Source: Hyphomicrobium nitrativorans NL23
GTDB taxonomy: Bacteria; Pseudomonadota; Alphaproteobacteria; Rhizobiales; Hyphomicrobiaceae
Length of the DNA: 64,000 nt
Direction of reading: 5' to 3'
NCBI RefSeq assembly: GCF_000503895.1
Contig: NC_022997.1
Span: 620,001 to 684,000, forward strand
Shown here: positions 1-8,221 of the stretch, piece after piece
Position numbering within the stretch: position 1 is the stretch's first letter
Layout: the number at the start of each line of letters is the position of its first letter
Translations under genes and position numbers: made by a program
Notes under the pieces: model-generated
What the model was told of the DNA's origin: nothing
Database searches by the model: none
What the model saw: only the letters and a program-made list of their open reading frames with translations

Positions 1-707
1 AGGATCAGCCGCGGCCACAGCGCGCGTTGGGCCGTGCGAAGGAACGGGACCAAGGCGCGATCCTCGTATCCCTCGATGTCGATTTTGAGCACATCGATCC
101 GGTCGAGGCCCGCGCGTTGGACGAGAGACAGCAGCGGGGCCACGGGCACCTCCGTTCCCGAGCCGCCGACATCTGCGCACAGGCTTGCAAGGCCGGGGTG
201 CTCGCCGCCGTAGAGGGTGGCGCTGCCATCTTCCGCGCCAACGGCGGCCTGCACGATGGTGACGTGTTCTGCCAAGTTCGCTGCGACGTTGAAGCGTATG
301 CGCCGCACCATTTTCGGCGAAGGCTCGATGGCGAGAACGCGGCCTTTCGGTCCCACCGCACGGGCGGCGAATAGCGTGAAAAGCCCGCAGTTTGCGCCGA
401 TATCGACGAAGACATCGCCGGGCGCAAGCACGCTCTCGATCCGCCGTATCCCGGGCGCGTCCTTGTGGAGGCCGCGTTCGACCAGCATCTGCTCGGTAAA
501 GTTTTCTCCGATCCAGCAGCGCAGCTTTATGCCGTCCACTTCGACATCGCAGACGGGGCTGCGGCTTTGCATGACGCGTCGAAACGGGCGACGCATCGCG
601 CCGTGAACCAGGCCGGACCGGATCGCACCGATGCAGAGAGCTGAAACGCCTGCGGGTGCGTATGCGCCCCACGCGCGCTCGGGCGTTGCGTCTTCGGTTT
701 CGGCCAT
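1..707 (-). CDS. FkbM family methyltransferase, 3' end cut by the window edge
   Basis: The minus-strand reading frame starts at the ATG at 707 and runs off the left edge. About 235 residues are visible. The SAM-binding motif VFVDIGANCGLFT lies near residue 100 and is followed by VLAIEPSP. The FkbM-type motif DVLKIDIEGYE lies near residue 212. These mark an FkbM-family (Methyltransf_21) O-methyltransferase, a family that often methylates sugars or polyketide hydroxyls. The substrate cannot be read from the sequence. The gene is on the same strand as the neighbouring methyltransferase, whose stop lies 73 bp upstream. The C-terminus is missing only because of the window boundary. Confidence 0.85.
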   Translation of the reverse strand, partial: MAETEDATPERAWGAYAPAGVSALCIGAIRSGLVHGAMRRPFRRVMQSRSPVCDVEVDGIKLRCWIGENFTEQMLVERGLHKDAPGIRRIESVLAPGDVFVDIGANCGLFTLFAARAVGPKGRVLAIEPSPKMVRRIRFNVAANLAEHVTIVQAAVGAEDGSATLYGGEHPGLASLCADVGGSGTEVPVAPLLSLVQRAGLDRIDVLKIDIEGYEDRALVPFLRTAQRALWPRLI

Positions 708-779
708 GGGTGCGATGTCTCCGGGAAATTGCGGGCCAACCTACTCCAACGGACCTCGGCGTTACAACCGAGGGGCGGA

Positions 780-1493
780 TCAGCGGATGGGGACCAGATC
801 GCGGAGGGCTTTAATGCGCACGCGCGTGCCGCTAGCGGGGGCGACCGTCTCTTTCCGCGCTTCGACGACGAGCACGCCGCCGAGGCCGGAGAAAATCCGC
901 GATCCCACGCGTTCCCAGGCATTGGCGGAGCGGATGAGAACGCTGCGGTCGAAGGGCGGCACGTGCAGCGCCGTGCTCCAGGTGAGGGGTGTGAAGAGTG
1001 CATCGGAAAGAAGGGCGTCGAGCTGCGGGCGGCTGTAAGGGCGGCCGTGACCGAACGGCGTGCTATCGACGTGGGTCCACAGGCCGCGCCGGTTGGGAAC
1101 CACGACGATGAGGCGGCCTTCCGGGGCAAGGACGCGCCAGAGCTCCCGCAAGAACGGGCGCTCACGTTCGGCGACCTCCAGCCCGTGGACGACGAGCAGG
1201 CGGTCGATCGCGTTGTCCCGCACGGGCAGGCAATGATCCTCGACGAGGGAGGAGAGGATCGGGTTTCCCGCTGGCCAGATCAGTGCTCCCTGGCTTGCGG
1301 GCATGAAGGCGGCCACGTTGCCGGCTTCGGCTCGGAATGCGCCGAGGAAGGGCGTTCCGAAGCCCAGGCCGGCCACCGTTTCCCCCGATACGGTGGGCCA
1401 AAGCGTGCGGATGCGGCGCGCAAGCACGCGCCGCGCGATTTTGCCCAGCGGGGTCGCGTAAAAATCCCTCAGCGTTGCGACGTCGAGATGCAT
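780..1493 (-). CDS. class I SAM-dependent methyltransferase
   Basis: The product is 237 residues from the ATG at 1493. A glycine-rich segment GLGFGTPFLG sits where motif I is expected, and LAPEGRLIVVVPNRRGLW (about residues 123-140) is typical of Methyltransf_11-type enzymes. The frame stays open upstream to 1643, but that stretch runs into the gloB 5' region and reads as low-complexity Arg-rich sequence, so the shorter start is preferred. It is divergent from gloB, with 119 bp between the two starts. Methyltransferase identity is well supported; the substrate is unknown. Confidence 0.8.
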   Translation of the reverse strand: MHLDVATLRDFYATPLGKIARRVLARRIRTLWPTVSGETVAGLGFGTPFLGAFRAEAGNVAAFMPASQGALIWPAGNPILSSLVEDHCLPVRDNAIDRLLVVHGLEVAERERPFLRELWRVLAPEGRLIVVVPNRRGLWTHVDSTPFGHGRPYSRPQLDALLSDALFTPLTWSTALHVPPFDRSVLIRSANAWERVGSRIFSGLGGVLVVEARKETVAPASGTRVRIKALRDLVPIR

Positions 1494-1612
1494 GTCTCTA
1501 GGCGATCCAGCGTTTCGGGCTCTCTTTTCGCCCGGGCGGCATTGAAATGACAAGGCCGGGACGTTAGCTTTTCTCTTGAGCGGTGCGCATCGGAGCGCCC
1601 GTCTACGGCGCC

Positions 1613-2383
1613 ATGATCCAACCTGACATCCACCAGTTTCCATGCCTGAAGGATAATTTCGGCGTTCTCGTCCATGACGAGGAGAGCGGCGTGACGCTCG
1701 CGATCGATGCGCCCGATGCGGACGCCGTCGAGCGCGCGCTCGATCGGAAGGGCTGGCGGCTGACGCATATCCTGGTGACGCATCATCACGCCGATCACAC
1801 GGCGGGCATCCCGGCGCTTAAAGCGTCGAGCGGGTGCACGGTGATCGGTCCCCGCGCGGAGGCGCAGCGCATTCCGGAGCTCGACCAGGAGGTCGGCGAG
1901 CCCGATACGCTGGCCTTCGGAGGGCTTCGCGCGGCGGTGATCGACACGCCGGGGCACACGATCGGCCACGTTTCTTATTGGTTCCCGGAAGCGAAGGTCG
2001 CCTTCGTCGGCGACACGCTGTTTGCGATGGGATGCGGGCGCGTGCTGGAAGGCACGGCCGAGATGATGTGGGGATCGCTCATGAAGATCGCGGCCCTTCC
2101 GCCCGACACCGCGCTTTATTGCGGGCATGAGTATACGGTCGCGAACGGGCGCTTCGGGCTTTCCATCGAGCCTGACAACTTGAAACTCAAGGCGCGGCTG
2201 GACGAGGCCGAGCGCTTGCGGGCGGACGGACAGCCGACGCTGCCGACGCGCGTCGATGCCGAACTCGAAACCAATGTGTTTCTGCGCGCCGACCAGCGCA
2301 GCATCCGCGAGAGGGTGGGCTTGCCGCTTGCGCCGGACTGGAAAGTTTTCGCCGAGGTGCGCGAGCGCAAGAACCGCGCTTGA
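1613..2383 (+). CDS. gloB: hydroxyacylglutathione hydrolase (glyoxalase II)
   Basis: A 256-residue metallo-beta-lactamase-fold enzyme that hydrolyses S-lactoylglutathione to lactate and glutathione, the second step of methylglyoxal detoxification in the cytoplasm. The binuclear metal motif THHHADHTAG is at residues 56-65. Further metal ligands are expected in DTPGHTIGH (about residue 112), FVGDTLF and YCGHEY. The length matches the family. The ATG at 1613 is chosen over one 30 bp upstream because the protein then begins right at the conserved IHQFPCLKDNFG segment. A DUF985 cupin gene follows 43 bp downstream and is probably co-transcribed. Confidence 0.95.
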   Translation: MIQPDIHQFPCLKDNFGVLVHDEESGVTLAIDAPDADAVERALDRKGWRLTHILVTHHHADHTAGIPALKASSGCTVIGPRAEAQRIPELDQEVGEPDTLAFGGLRAAVIDTPGHTIGHVSYWFPEAKVAFVGDTLFAMGCGRVLEGTAEMMWGSLMKIAALPPDTALYCGHEYTVANGRFGLSIEPDNLKLKARLDEAERLRADGQPTLPTRVDAELETNVFLRADQRSIRERVGLPLAPDWKVFAEVRERKNRA

Positions 2384-2426
2384 GCGCAACCGGCGCGGTG
2401 CGCATCAGACATCCAGGGCTTAATGC

Positions 2427-2846
2427 ATGACCGCAGACGAGATCATCGCCGCGCTTCGGCTCGCGCCGCATCCGGAAGGCGGATATTTCCGCGAGACGTT
2501 TCGCGACGGAGCCGAGGGCGGCGGGCGGGCGCGCTCGACGGCGATCTATTTTCTGCTCAAGGCGGGCGAGGTGTCGCGCTGGCATCGCGTCGATGCCGTG
2601 GAGGTGTGGCACTGGTATGCGGGCGCGCCGTTGATGCTCGCCATCGCGCCGCCGCAAGGGGCTCAAGAGCGGGTTCGGCTCGGCCCCGCCGTGTTGGAGG
2701 GAGAGCGGCCGCAAGGCATCGTTCCGACCGGCTATTGGCAGCAGGCGTGGTCGCTCGGCGGCTGGACGCTCGTCGGGTGCACGGTTGCACCGGGGTTCAC
2801 GTTCGACGGTTTCGAGATGGCGTCTGACGGATTCGAGCCCCGTTGA
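2427..2846 (+). CDS. cupin domain protein of the DUF985 family
   Basis: A 139-residue protein that begins with the family-typical LRLAPHPEGGYFRETFR and continues with STAIYFLLKAGEVSRWHRV, EVWHWYAGAPL and PTGYWQQAW, ending in an APGFTFDGFEMA segment. This is the signature of the single-domain cupin family PF06172 (Cupin_5/DUF985). The histidines in SRWHRV and VWHWY are the likely metal-binding positions. No reaction is firmly assigned to the family. The gene sits just downstream of gloB on the same strand, and this pairing recurs in related bacteria as far as I recall. Confidence 0.88.
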   Translation: MTADEIIAALRLAPHPEGGYFRETFRDGAEGGGRARSTAIYFLLKAGEVSRWHRVDAVEVWHWYAGAPLMLAIAPPQGAQERVRLGPAVLEGERPQGIVPTGYWQQAWSLGGWTLVGCTVAPGFTFDGFEMASDGFEPR

Positions 2847-3057
2847 GAGCAGTGTTCGTGGCGTTTGAAGCCTTCCTGAGGGGCGGGCAGAGTTTTCCAC
2901 CACTCATTGCACCGCAGCGCTGTGGGTAAGTTGTTGTTCCTGTGGCTTTTCAAGCGATTCCTGGGGACCGCGACCGGCGTGCGCTTGCCGCTCAAACCCG
3001 ACTCGTAAAGAGTGCGACTCAATTGAAAAAAGTACGCGCGCAGCGGGGGTTGCATTC

Positions 3058-5085
3058 ATGAAGGCGGGGTCCACCGGGACTGTTCTCAGTACGGTTTTCG
3101 TCGACTACGACAATATTTATCTCTCTCTCAAGCGTAAGAGCGAGGAGGCGGCTCGGCGCTTTGCGAAGGACGCTGGATTGTGGCTGCGCGAGATCGAGAG
3201 CGGTCGGCTGATCACGCCGACGCATGGCGCCGGCATCGGTGCTCAGCGGCGCATCGTGATGAGCCGCTGCTACGGCAATCCTGTGCCGCGCCGGAATGCG
3301 ACCGACAACTCGACCGACATGAACTCGTTTCCGTTCGTGCGTCATCATTTTCTGCGCGCCGGCTTCGAAGTGGTCGATTGCCCTCCGCTGACGGCTCAGC
3401 TCAAGAACTCCGCGGACATCCGGATGGTGATGGACGTTCGCGATATGCTGACCCACGAGACGCGCTTCGACGAATTCATCCTGCTTTCGGGCGACGCCGA
3501 CTTCACGCCGGTTCTGCACCGCTTGCGGGCGCACGCGCGCGGAACGGCGGTGTTCGCGAACGACCATACGGCGCAGCCGTACACGGCGATTGCCGATGGC
3601 GAGATCCGTGAGGCGGATCTCATTTCGCTGCTGCTCGAAGGCCGCATCGGTGCGGATGGCGAGGCGCGGAATGGCGGGGAGCTCAATGCCACGCCGAGTT
3701 CGGCCGAGCTTGAGGTCATGCGCAAGACGATCGTTGCCGAGGTGGCGGGCGCGGTGCGCTCGGCCCAGCAGCCGGTGCCGCTCGAAGCGCTCGCCGACCG
3801 GGCCGTGCGCGTGCTCGGGCACGAGAAGACAGTCGGCTCCGGCTGGGGTGGTGCGGGCACGTTCCGCGATCTTCTCATGCGCTGGCTGCCCGAGGGCGTG
3901 CGGCTGACGGAGACGCCGCCGTATTTCGCTTACGAGCCGACGCGGCACGTCGCGCGCGAGATCGAGGCGCGTCCCGAGATCCGCACCGAGCCGCGGCCGG
4001 TCCAGCGCGAACGGCGGCCGGATGCCGTCGACTCGCGTTTCGAATCCGTGATGGATGCCCAGCCGTCACGTAGGCCTGAGACACGTCCGTCGTATGCGCC
4101 GGAGAGCCGGTCCGAACCCAGGTTCGAACCGCAGCCCGAACCGCAGCAGCGCGCGCCACGCGTGGACGATCGTTTCGATCCGCGCTATGCGCCGGCCGCG
4201 CGCGACATCCCGGTTCGCGATGCGTATCCAAGAGAGATGCCGGAGCGGGCGGTCGAGCGCCGCGCCGATGCCCAGCCCGCACCTGCGCCTCGTCCGCCGG
4301 AGCCGCAAGCCTCGCCTTTCGGCGCGTCCGGCTTCTTCGCGCCGCCGCCCGAGCGTCCGCAGATCGGAGCTTCCGCTCCACCGCCGCGTCAGCCGCTCGC
4401 CGAGCCACGCGCGCCGCAGCCGCAGGCCGCGCCTGCAGCGGGTGGCTACGGGGCGCGTCCCGCAGCGCCGCAGCATGCTTCGGCCGATCAGGCCTCGCAG
4501 ATCCAGCAGTCCATCGCACGCATTCACGAGGCCTGCCAGGCGCCTCCGCTGTCGCCGCCCGAGTATCGGGTGCTGTTCGAGGTGATGGCGGAAGAGATCA
4601 CCGCCAACAACCTTTCGGGCCAGCAGACGCTCGTCAACATCGGGCAGCGGGCCCGCGAGATGGGGCTTGAGGTGCGCCGCGACGACATCCGCTTCGTGCT
4701 CGAAGTGGTGAGCGAGGCGGACCCGTGGTTCGAGCAGGGTGCGACGGCGAATCTGTTCGCCAGCCGTTTCCGCAACTTCGTCGTCGCACGCTGCCGCTCG
4801 CAAGGGCTCAACCTTTCGGCAGACGAGATCGATCTGATCGATGCGTGGTTCGGCGGGGCTCCGCCGTCGCGGGCGACGCAGCAGCACGCTCAGCCGCAGG
4901 CGCCGTCGCAACCTCAACATCAAGCGCCGCGCGCCGCGCAGCCGCAGGGATACGGTGCGCCTCCCCAGCCGCAGGGCAACGATCGTTGGCCGGCTGGACC
5001 GCAACAGGATGGCCGTGGCTTGGCGGGGGCGCCTGAACCGGATGACGAGTTTCCGCGCATCGTCCGTTCGCGGCTTCGCGGGTAG
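3058..5085 (+). CDS. NYN (LabA/DUF88-type PIN-fold) domain protein with Pro/Gln-rich linker
   Basis: A 675-residue protein. Residues 10-190 form an NYN domain: the acidic motif VFVDYDNIYLS near residue 13 and FILLSGDADFTPVL at 139-152 supply the Asp residues expected of a PIN-like nuclease. Residues about 220-300 resemble a winged-helix OST-HTH/LOTUS module that includes LRDLLMRW-like spacing and PPYFAYEPTRH. Residues about 305-480 are low-complexity, rich in Pro, Arg, Gln and Ala. Residues about 485-600 form a second folded domain (SPPEYRVLFEVMAEEI...), followed by a Gln/Pro-rich tail. The likely role is RNA binding or cleavage, inferred from domains only. A strong terminator follows. Confidence 0.8.
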   Translation: MKAGSTGTVLSTVFVDYDNIYLSLKRKSEEAARRFAKDAGLWLREIESGRLITPTHGAGIGAQRRIVMSRCYGNPVPRRNATDNSTDMNSFPFVRHHFLRAGFEVVDCPPLTAQLKNSADIRMVMDVRDMLTHETRFDEFILLSGDADFTPVLHRLRAHARGTAVFANDHTAQPYTAIADGEIREADLISLLLEGRIGADGEARNGGELNATPSSAELEVMRKTIVAEVAGAVRSAQQPVPLEALADRAVRVLGHEKTVGSGWGGAGTFRDLLMRWLPEGVRLTETPPYFAYEPTRHVAREIEARPEIRTEPRPVQRERRPDAVDSRFESVMDAQPSRRPETRPSYAPESRSEPRFEPQPEPQQRAPRVDDRFDPRYAPAARDIPVRDAYPREMPERAVERRADAQPAPAPRPPEPQASPFGASGFFAPPPERPQIGASAPPPRQPLAEPRAPQPQAAPAAGGYGARPAAPQHASADQASQIQQSIARIHEACQAPPLSPPEYRVLFEVMAEEITANNLSGQQTLVNIGQRAREMGLEVRRDDIRFVLEVVSEADPWFEQGATANLFASRFRNFVVARCRSQGLNLSADEIDLIDAWFGGAPPSRATQQHAQPQAPSQPQHQAPRAAQPQGYGAPPQPQGNDRWPAGPQQDGRGLAGAPEPDDEFPRIVRSRLRG

Positions 5086-5112
5086 CGGCAGGCTACGAGA
5101 GCTGTAATTAAG

Positions 5113-5146
5113 AGCCGATGGCCTCGCGCGGGCCGTCGGCTTTTTT
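5113..5146 (+). terminator. rho-independent terminator after the NYN gene
   Basis: An 11-bp stem (5113-5123 with 5131-5141, one G-T wobble) with a 7-base loop is followed directly by a run of six T, a textbook intrinsic terminator. It lies 28 bp past the stop of the NYN gene. Confidence 0.85.
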
Positions 5147-5209
5147 ATTCTCTGCCGCCCGCCTTCGTGGGTGTGCCCGTGCGGTGGGGCGGACGTCCGG
5201 CAAAGGAAA

Positions 5210-5243
5210 GGCCGCGGAGATTGCTCTCCGCGGCCCGTTTTTT
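5210..5243. terminator. bidirectional intrinsic terminator between the NYN gene and phaB
   Basis: A perfect 11-bp stem (5210-5220 with 5225-5235) with a 4-base loop. On the plus strand it is followed by CG and seven T. On the minus strand it is followed by TTTCCTTTG and lies 24 bp past the phaB stop. It probably ends transcription from both convergent genes. Confidence 0.75.
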
Positions 5244-5259
5244 TGATTTTCGAACGTGG

Positions 5260-5988
5260 TCAGAGCGCGATGTAATGACCGCCGTTGACGTCGAGGCAGG
5301 CGCCGGTGATGAAGCCCGCGTCGTCGGAAGCAAGGAACGTCACGGCGCGCGCGATCTCCTCGGCCTCGCCGAGACGGCCCACGGGGATCTGCGGGATGAT
5401 CTTGGTGTCGAGCACTTCCTTCGGCACGGCGGCGACCATCTCGGTGTTGATATAGCCCGGGGCGACCGTGTTGACGGTGATGCCCTTCGAAGCGCCCTCG
5501 AAGGCGAGCGCCTTGGTGAAGCCGTGCGCGCCGGCTTTGGCGGCCGAGTAGTTGGTCTGACCCATCTGGCCCTTGCGGCCGTTGATCGACGAGATGTTGA
5601 TGATGCGGCCGAACTTGCGGTTTCTCATCGAGTCGATCACGAGGCGGCTCATGTTGAAGATCGAGTCGAGGTCGACGTTGATGACCTCGCGCCACTGCTC
5701 GGGCGTCATCTTGTGCAGCATGGCGTCGCGCGTGATGCCGGCGTTGTTGACGAGAACGTCGATCGGGCCGAGCGCTTTGGTGACTTCTTCCACGCCCTTG
5801 GCGCAGGCGTCGTAGTCGCCGACGTTCCACTTGTAGACGGGGATGCCGGTTTCGACCTGGAACTGCTGGGCTGCGGCATCGTTGCCGGCGTAGTTTGCGG
5901 CCACGCGGTAGCCTTTGTTTTTGAGAGCGATGGAGATGGCGTGGCCAATGCCACGCGTGCCTCCGGTAACGACAGCGACGCGCGTCAT
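5260..5988 (-). CDS. phaB: acetoacetyl-CoA reductase
   Basis: A 242-residue SDR enzyme that reduces acetoacetyl-CoA to (R)-3-hydroxybutyryl-CoA with NADPH, the second step of polyhydroxybutyrate synthesis. The NADP-binding motif TGGTRGIG is at residues 8-15, LVNNAGITRD near 85, and the catalytic Ser and Tyr-x3-Lys in NISSINGRKGQMGQTNYSAAKAG. The sequence and length fit PhaB rather than FabG; the NISSINGRKGQ stretch and the C-terminus GACLDVNGGHYIAL are PhaB-like. It lies 152 bp downstream of phaA on the same strand, with a long hairpin between the two. Confidence 0.95.
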   Translation of the reverse strand: MTRVAVVTGGTRGIGHAISIALKNKGYRVAANYAGNDAAAQQFQVETGIPVYKWNVGDYDACAKGVEEVTKALGPIDVLVNNAGITRDAMLHKMTPEQWREVINVDLDSIFNMSRLVIDSMRNRKFGRIINISSINGRKGQMGQTNYSAAKAGAHGFTKALAFEGASKGITVNTVAPGYINTEMVAAVPKEVLDTKIIPQIPVGRLGEAEEIARAVTFLASDDAGFITGACLDVNGGHYIAL

Positions 5989-6096
5989 GAGTGAAGTCTC
6001 CCTAGAGCCGGTTTCTGTTTGATTGCAGTGTTGGAACTAACGCCCCGCTGACGGCGCGGCGAGCCCCCAAAATGTAGCAGGGTGAATGGGTGGGAG

Positions 6097-6126
6097 GCTC
6101 CCTCCCCAGTCGAGTGGGGAGGGAGC
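6097..6126. promoter_or_regulatory. perfect 12-bp hairpin between phaA and phaB
   Basis: An inverted repeat of 12 bp (6097-6108 with 6115-6126) with a 6-base loop, rich in G and C. It lies just after the phaA stop, before phaB. Neither side has a T run, so it is not a standard terminator. It may stabilise the phaA mRNA end, partly attenuate phaB, or be a repeat element. Confidence 0.5.
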
Positions 6127-6140
6127 GCAGATCCACACGG

Positions 6141-7331
6141 TTAGTCGCGCGCGACGCAGAGAGCCACGCCCATGCCGCCGCCGATGCACAACGTCGCAAG
6201 GCCCTTCTTGGCGTCGCGGCGCTGCATTTCATACAGCAGCGTGGTGAGGACGCGTGCGCCGGATGCACCGATCGGATGGCCGATGGCAATGGCGCCGCCG
6301 TTGACGTTCACCTTGTCCGTATCCCAGCCGAGGCCCTTGTTGACCGAGATGGCCTGCGCGGCGAACGCCTCGTTGGCTTCGATCAGGTCGAGGTCTTCGA
6401 TTTTCCAGCCCGCCTTTTCGAGGGCCTTCTTCGAGGCCGGGATCGGGCCCGTGCCCATGATCGAGGGATCGACGCCAGCCGTTGCCCACGAGACGATGCG
6501 GGCGAGCGGCTTCACGCCGCGCTTCTTGGCTTCCTCCGCCGACATCAGCACCACGGCTGCGGCGCCGTCGTTGATGCCGGATGCGTTTGCGGCGGTTACC
6601 GAACCTTCCTTCGGATCGAAGGCGGGACGGAGCTTCGCGATGCCCTCTGCCGTGACGCCTTCCTTAATGTACTCGTCGGTGTCGACGACGACGTCACCCT
6701 TGCGGCCCTTGATCGTGACGGGCGCGATCTCGTCCTTGAACTTGCCTGCCTTGCGTGCGGCTTCGGCCTTGTTCTGCGACGCGGCGGCGAAGTTGTCCTG
6801 CTCTTCGCGCGAAACCTGCCACTGGCGCGCGACGTTCTCGGCCGTGGTGCCCATGTGGTAGTTGTTGAAGGCGTCCCAGAGGCCATCCTTCACCATGGTG
6901 TCGATGAACTTCACGTCGCCCATCTTGGTGCCGTCGCGCATGTGGGCGGCATGGACGGAGCGGCTCATGCTCTCCTGACCGCCGGCGACGACGATGGTGG
7001 CGTCGCCCGTCTGGATCTGCTGGGCGCCGAGTGCGACTGCGCGCAGGCCCGAGCCGCAGATCTGGTTGACGCTCCAGGCCGGAGCATCGACCGGGATGCC
7101 GGCTGCAATGGACGCTTGACGCGCAGGGCCTTGACCCTGGGCGGCCGTGAGCACCTGGCCGAGAATGACTTCGGAGACGTCGCCGGGCTGAACGCCGGCG
7201 CGCTCAAGTGCGGCCGTGATGGCAACCTTGCCGAGTTCGTGTGCCGGGAGGCTCGCGAGAGACCCGTTGAACGAGCCGACCGGTGTTCTGGCCGCGCTGG
7301 CGATGACAATTGTCGTGCTGTCCGCACTCAT
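6141..7331 (-). CDS. phaA: acetyl-CoA acetyltransferase (beta-ketothiolase)
   Basis: A 396-residue thiolase that condenses two acetyl-CoA to acetoacetyl-CoA, the first step of PHB synthesis. The nucleophilic Cys92 is in [11 protein letters not shown]. The catalytic His is in [16 protein letters not shown] and the second Cys in [10 protein letters not shown] at the C-terminus. The ATG at 7331 is chosen because a strong GAGGAGG Shine-Dalgarno sits 9-14 bases upstream; the frame remains open further upstream, but without thiolase homology. It is divergent from phaR, an arrangement typical of alphaproteobacterial PHB loci. A PHB synthase gene (phaC) is not in the window. Confidence 0.96.
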   Translation of the reverse strand: MSADSTTIVIASAARTPVGSFNGSLASLPAHELGKVAITAALERAGVQPGDVSEVILGQVLTAAQGQGPARQASIAAGIPVDAPAWSVNQICGSGLRAVALGAQQIQTGDATIVVAGGQESMSRSVHAAHMRDGTKMGDVKFIDTMVKDGLWDAFNNYHMGTTAENVARQWQVSREEQDNFAAASQNKAEAARKAGKFKDEIAPVTIKGRKGDVVVDTDEYIKEGVTAEGIAKLRPAFDPKEGSVTAANASGINDGAAAVVLMSAEEAKKRGVKPLARIVSWATAGVDPSIMGTGPIPASKKALEKAGWKIEDLDLIEANEAFAAQAISVNKGLGWDTDKVNVNGGAIAIGHPIGASGARVLTTLLYEMQRRDAKKGLATLCIGGGMGVALCVARD

Positions 7332-7413
7332 AACGTGCTTCCTCCTCGGGGGACTTTCAGGGCTTTTCTTTGCCTGGGCGAGGCAACCGTCTTTGACATG
7401 CCTCAATGAGGCC

Positions 7414-7439
7414 GCTGCTCCCGGAAATACGATAGCAGC
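7414..7439. promoter_or_regulatory. candidate PhaR operator in the phaA/phaR divergent region
   Basis: An inverted repeat GCTGCT-N14-AGCAGC lies in the 232-bp divergent region, 83 bp from the phaA start. PhaR of Paracoccus is described as recognising TGC-rich CTGC...GCAG half sites, so this is a plausible autoregulatory operator. The spacing is longer than the described site, so confidence is low. Confidence 0.3.
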
Positions 7440-7563
7440 AGTGCCGCGCCGCCTGCAATTTGAACCTTAGGATCGGCACTTTGCTCGGCGGGGTGGCAGT
7501 TAGGTCTGGAAGCGCGTCTCCCGCCTGTGCTACGATGACGCACTGCAAAAAGGTGTAGGTGCG

Positions 7564-8199
7564 ATGGCTCAGCCGATGCTTAACAAATCCGACGTAAGCC
7601 CCGAGAAAAAAGAGGCTGTCGTCATCAAGAAGTACGCGAACCGGCGTCTCTACAATACGGAGACGAGCACGTACGTGACGCTCGACGACCTTGCGCAGAT
7701 GGTGCGCAACGATAAGGATTTCGTCGTCTATGATGCGAAATCTGGCGACGATCTGACACACGCCGTGCTCACTCAGATCATCGTGGATCAGGAGGGCCGC
7801 GAGGGCGGGCAGACGCTGCTCCCCATTCCCTTCCTGCGCCAGCTCATTCGCTTCTACGATGACAATATTGGCTCGATGGTGCCGAGCTATCTCCAGTTCA
7901 GCCTCGAAAACCTCGTCAAGGAGCAGGAGAAGTTCCGGTCGATGTTCGCGAGCGCGTTCTCGAACCCGGCGGTAGCGTTCGAGGCCTATCAGGATCAGGC
8001 GCGCAAGAACATGGCGATGTTCGAGCAGGCGATGAGCATGTGGACGAGTTCATTCAGCGGCGGGAAGTTCCAGCCTCAGGATGCGGACACGGGCCAGGCG
8101 GGAGATCAGGAGCCGCCGAAGGACGAGATCGGCGAACTCAAGGAACAACTCAGCGCGATGCAGAGACGTTTGGAGCGGCTCGCGAAGGATCACGAGTAA
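7564..8199 (+). CDS. phaR: polyhydroxyalkanoate synthesis repressor
   Basis: A 211-residue protein. Residues 18-80 (VVIKKYANRRLYNTETSTYV) are the PHB/PHA accumulation regulator DNA-binding domain. This is followed by the PHB_acc segment TLLPIPFLRQLIRFYDDNIG and a helical C-terminus ending in an acidic, Gln-rich coiled coil (EIGELKEQLSAMQRRLERL). PhaR senses PHB granules and represses phasin and its own gene. The ATG at 7564 follows an AGGTGTAGGTGCG leader. It converges on the EAL gene, with only 22 bp between the two stops. Confidence 0.95.
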   Translation: MAQPMLNKSDVSPEKKEAVVIKKYANRRLYNTETSTYVTLDDLAQMVRNDKDFVVYDAKSGDDLTHAVLTQIIVDQEGREGGQTLLPIPFLRQLIRFYDDNIGSMVPSYLQFSLENLVKEQEKFRSMFASAFSNPAVAFEAYQDQARKNMAMFEQAMSMWTSSFSGGKFQPQDADTGQAGDQEPPKDEIGELKEQLSAMQRRLERLAKDHE

Positions 8200-8221
8200 T
8201 TCGTCTCGTAATCCCTCCGTT

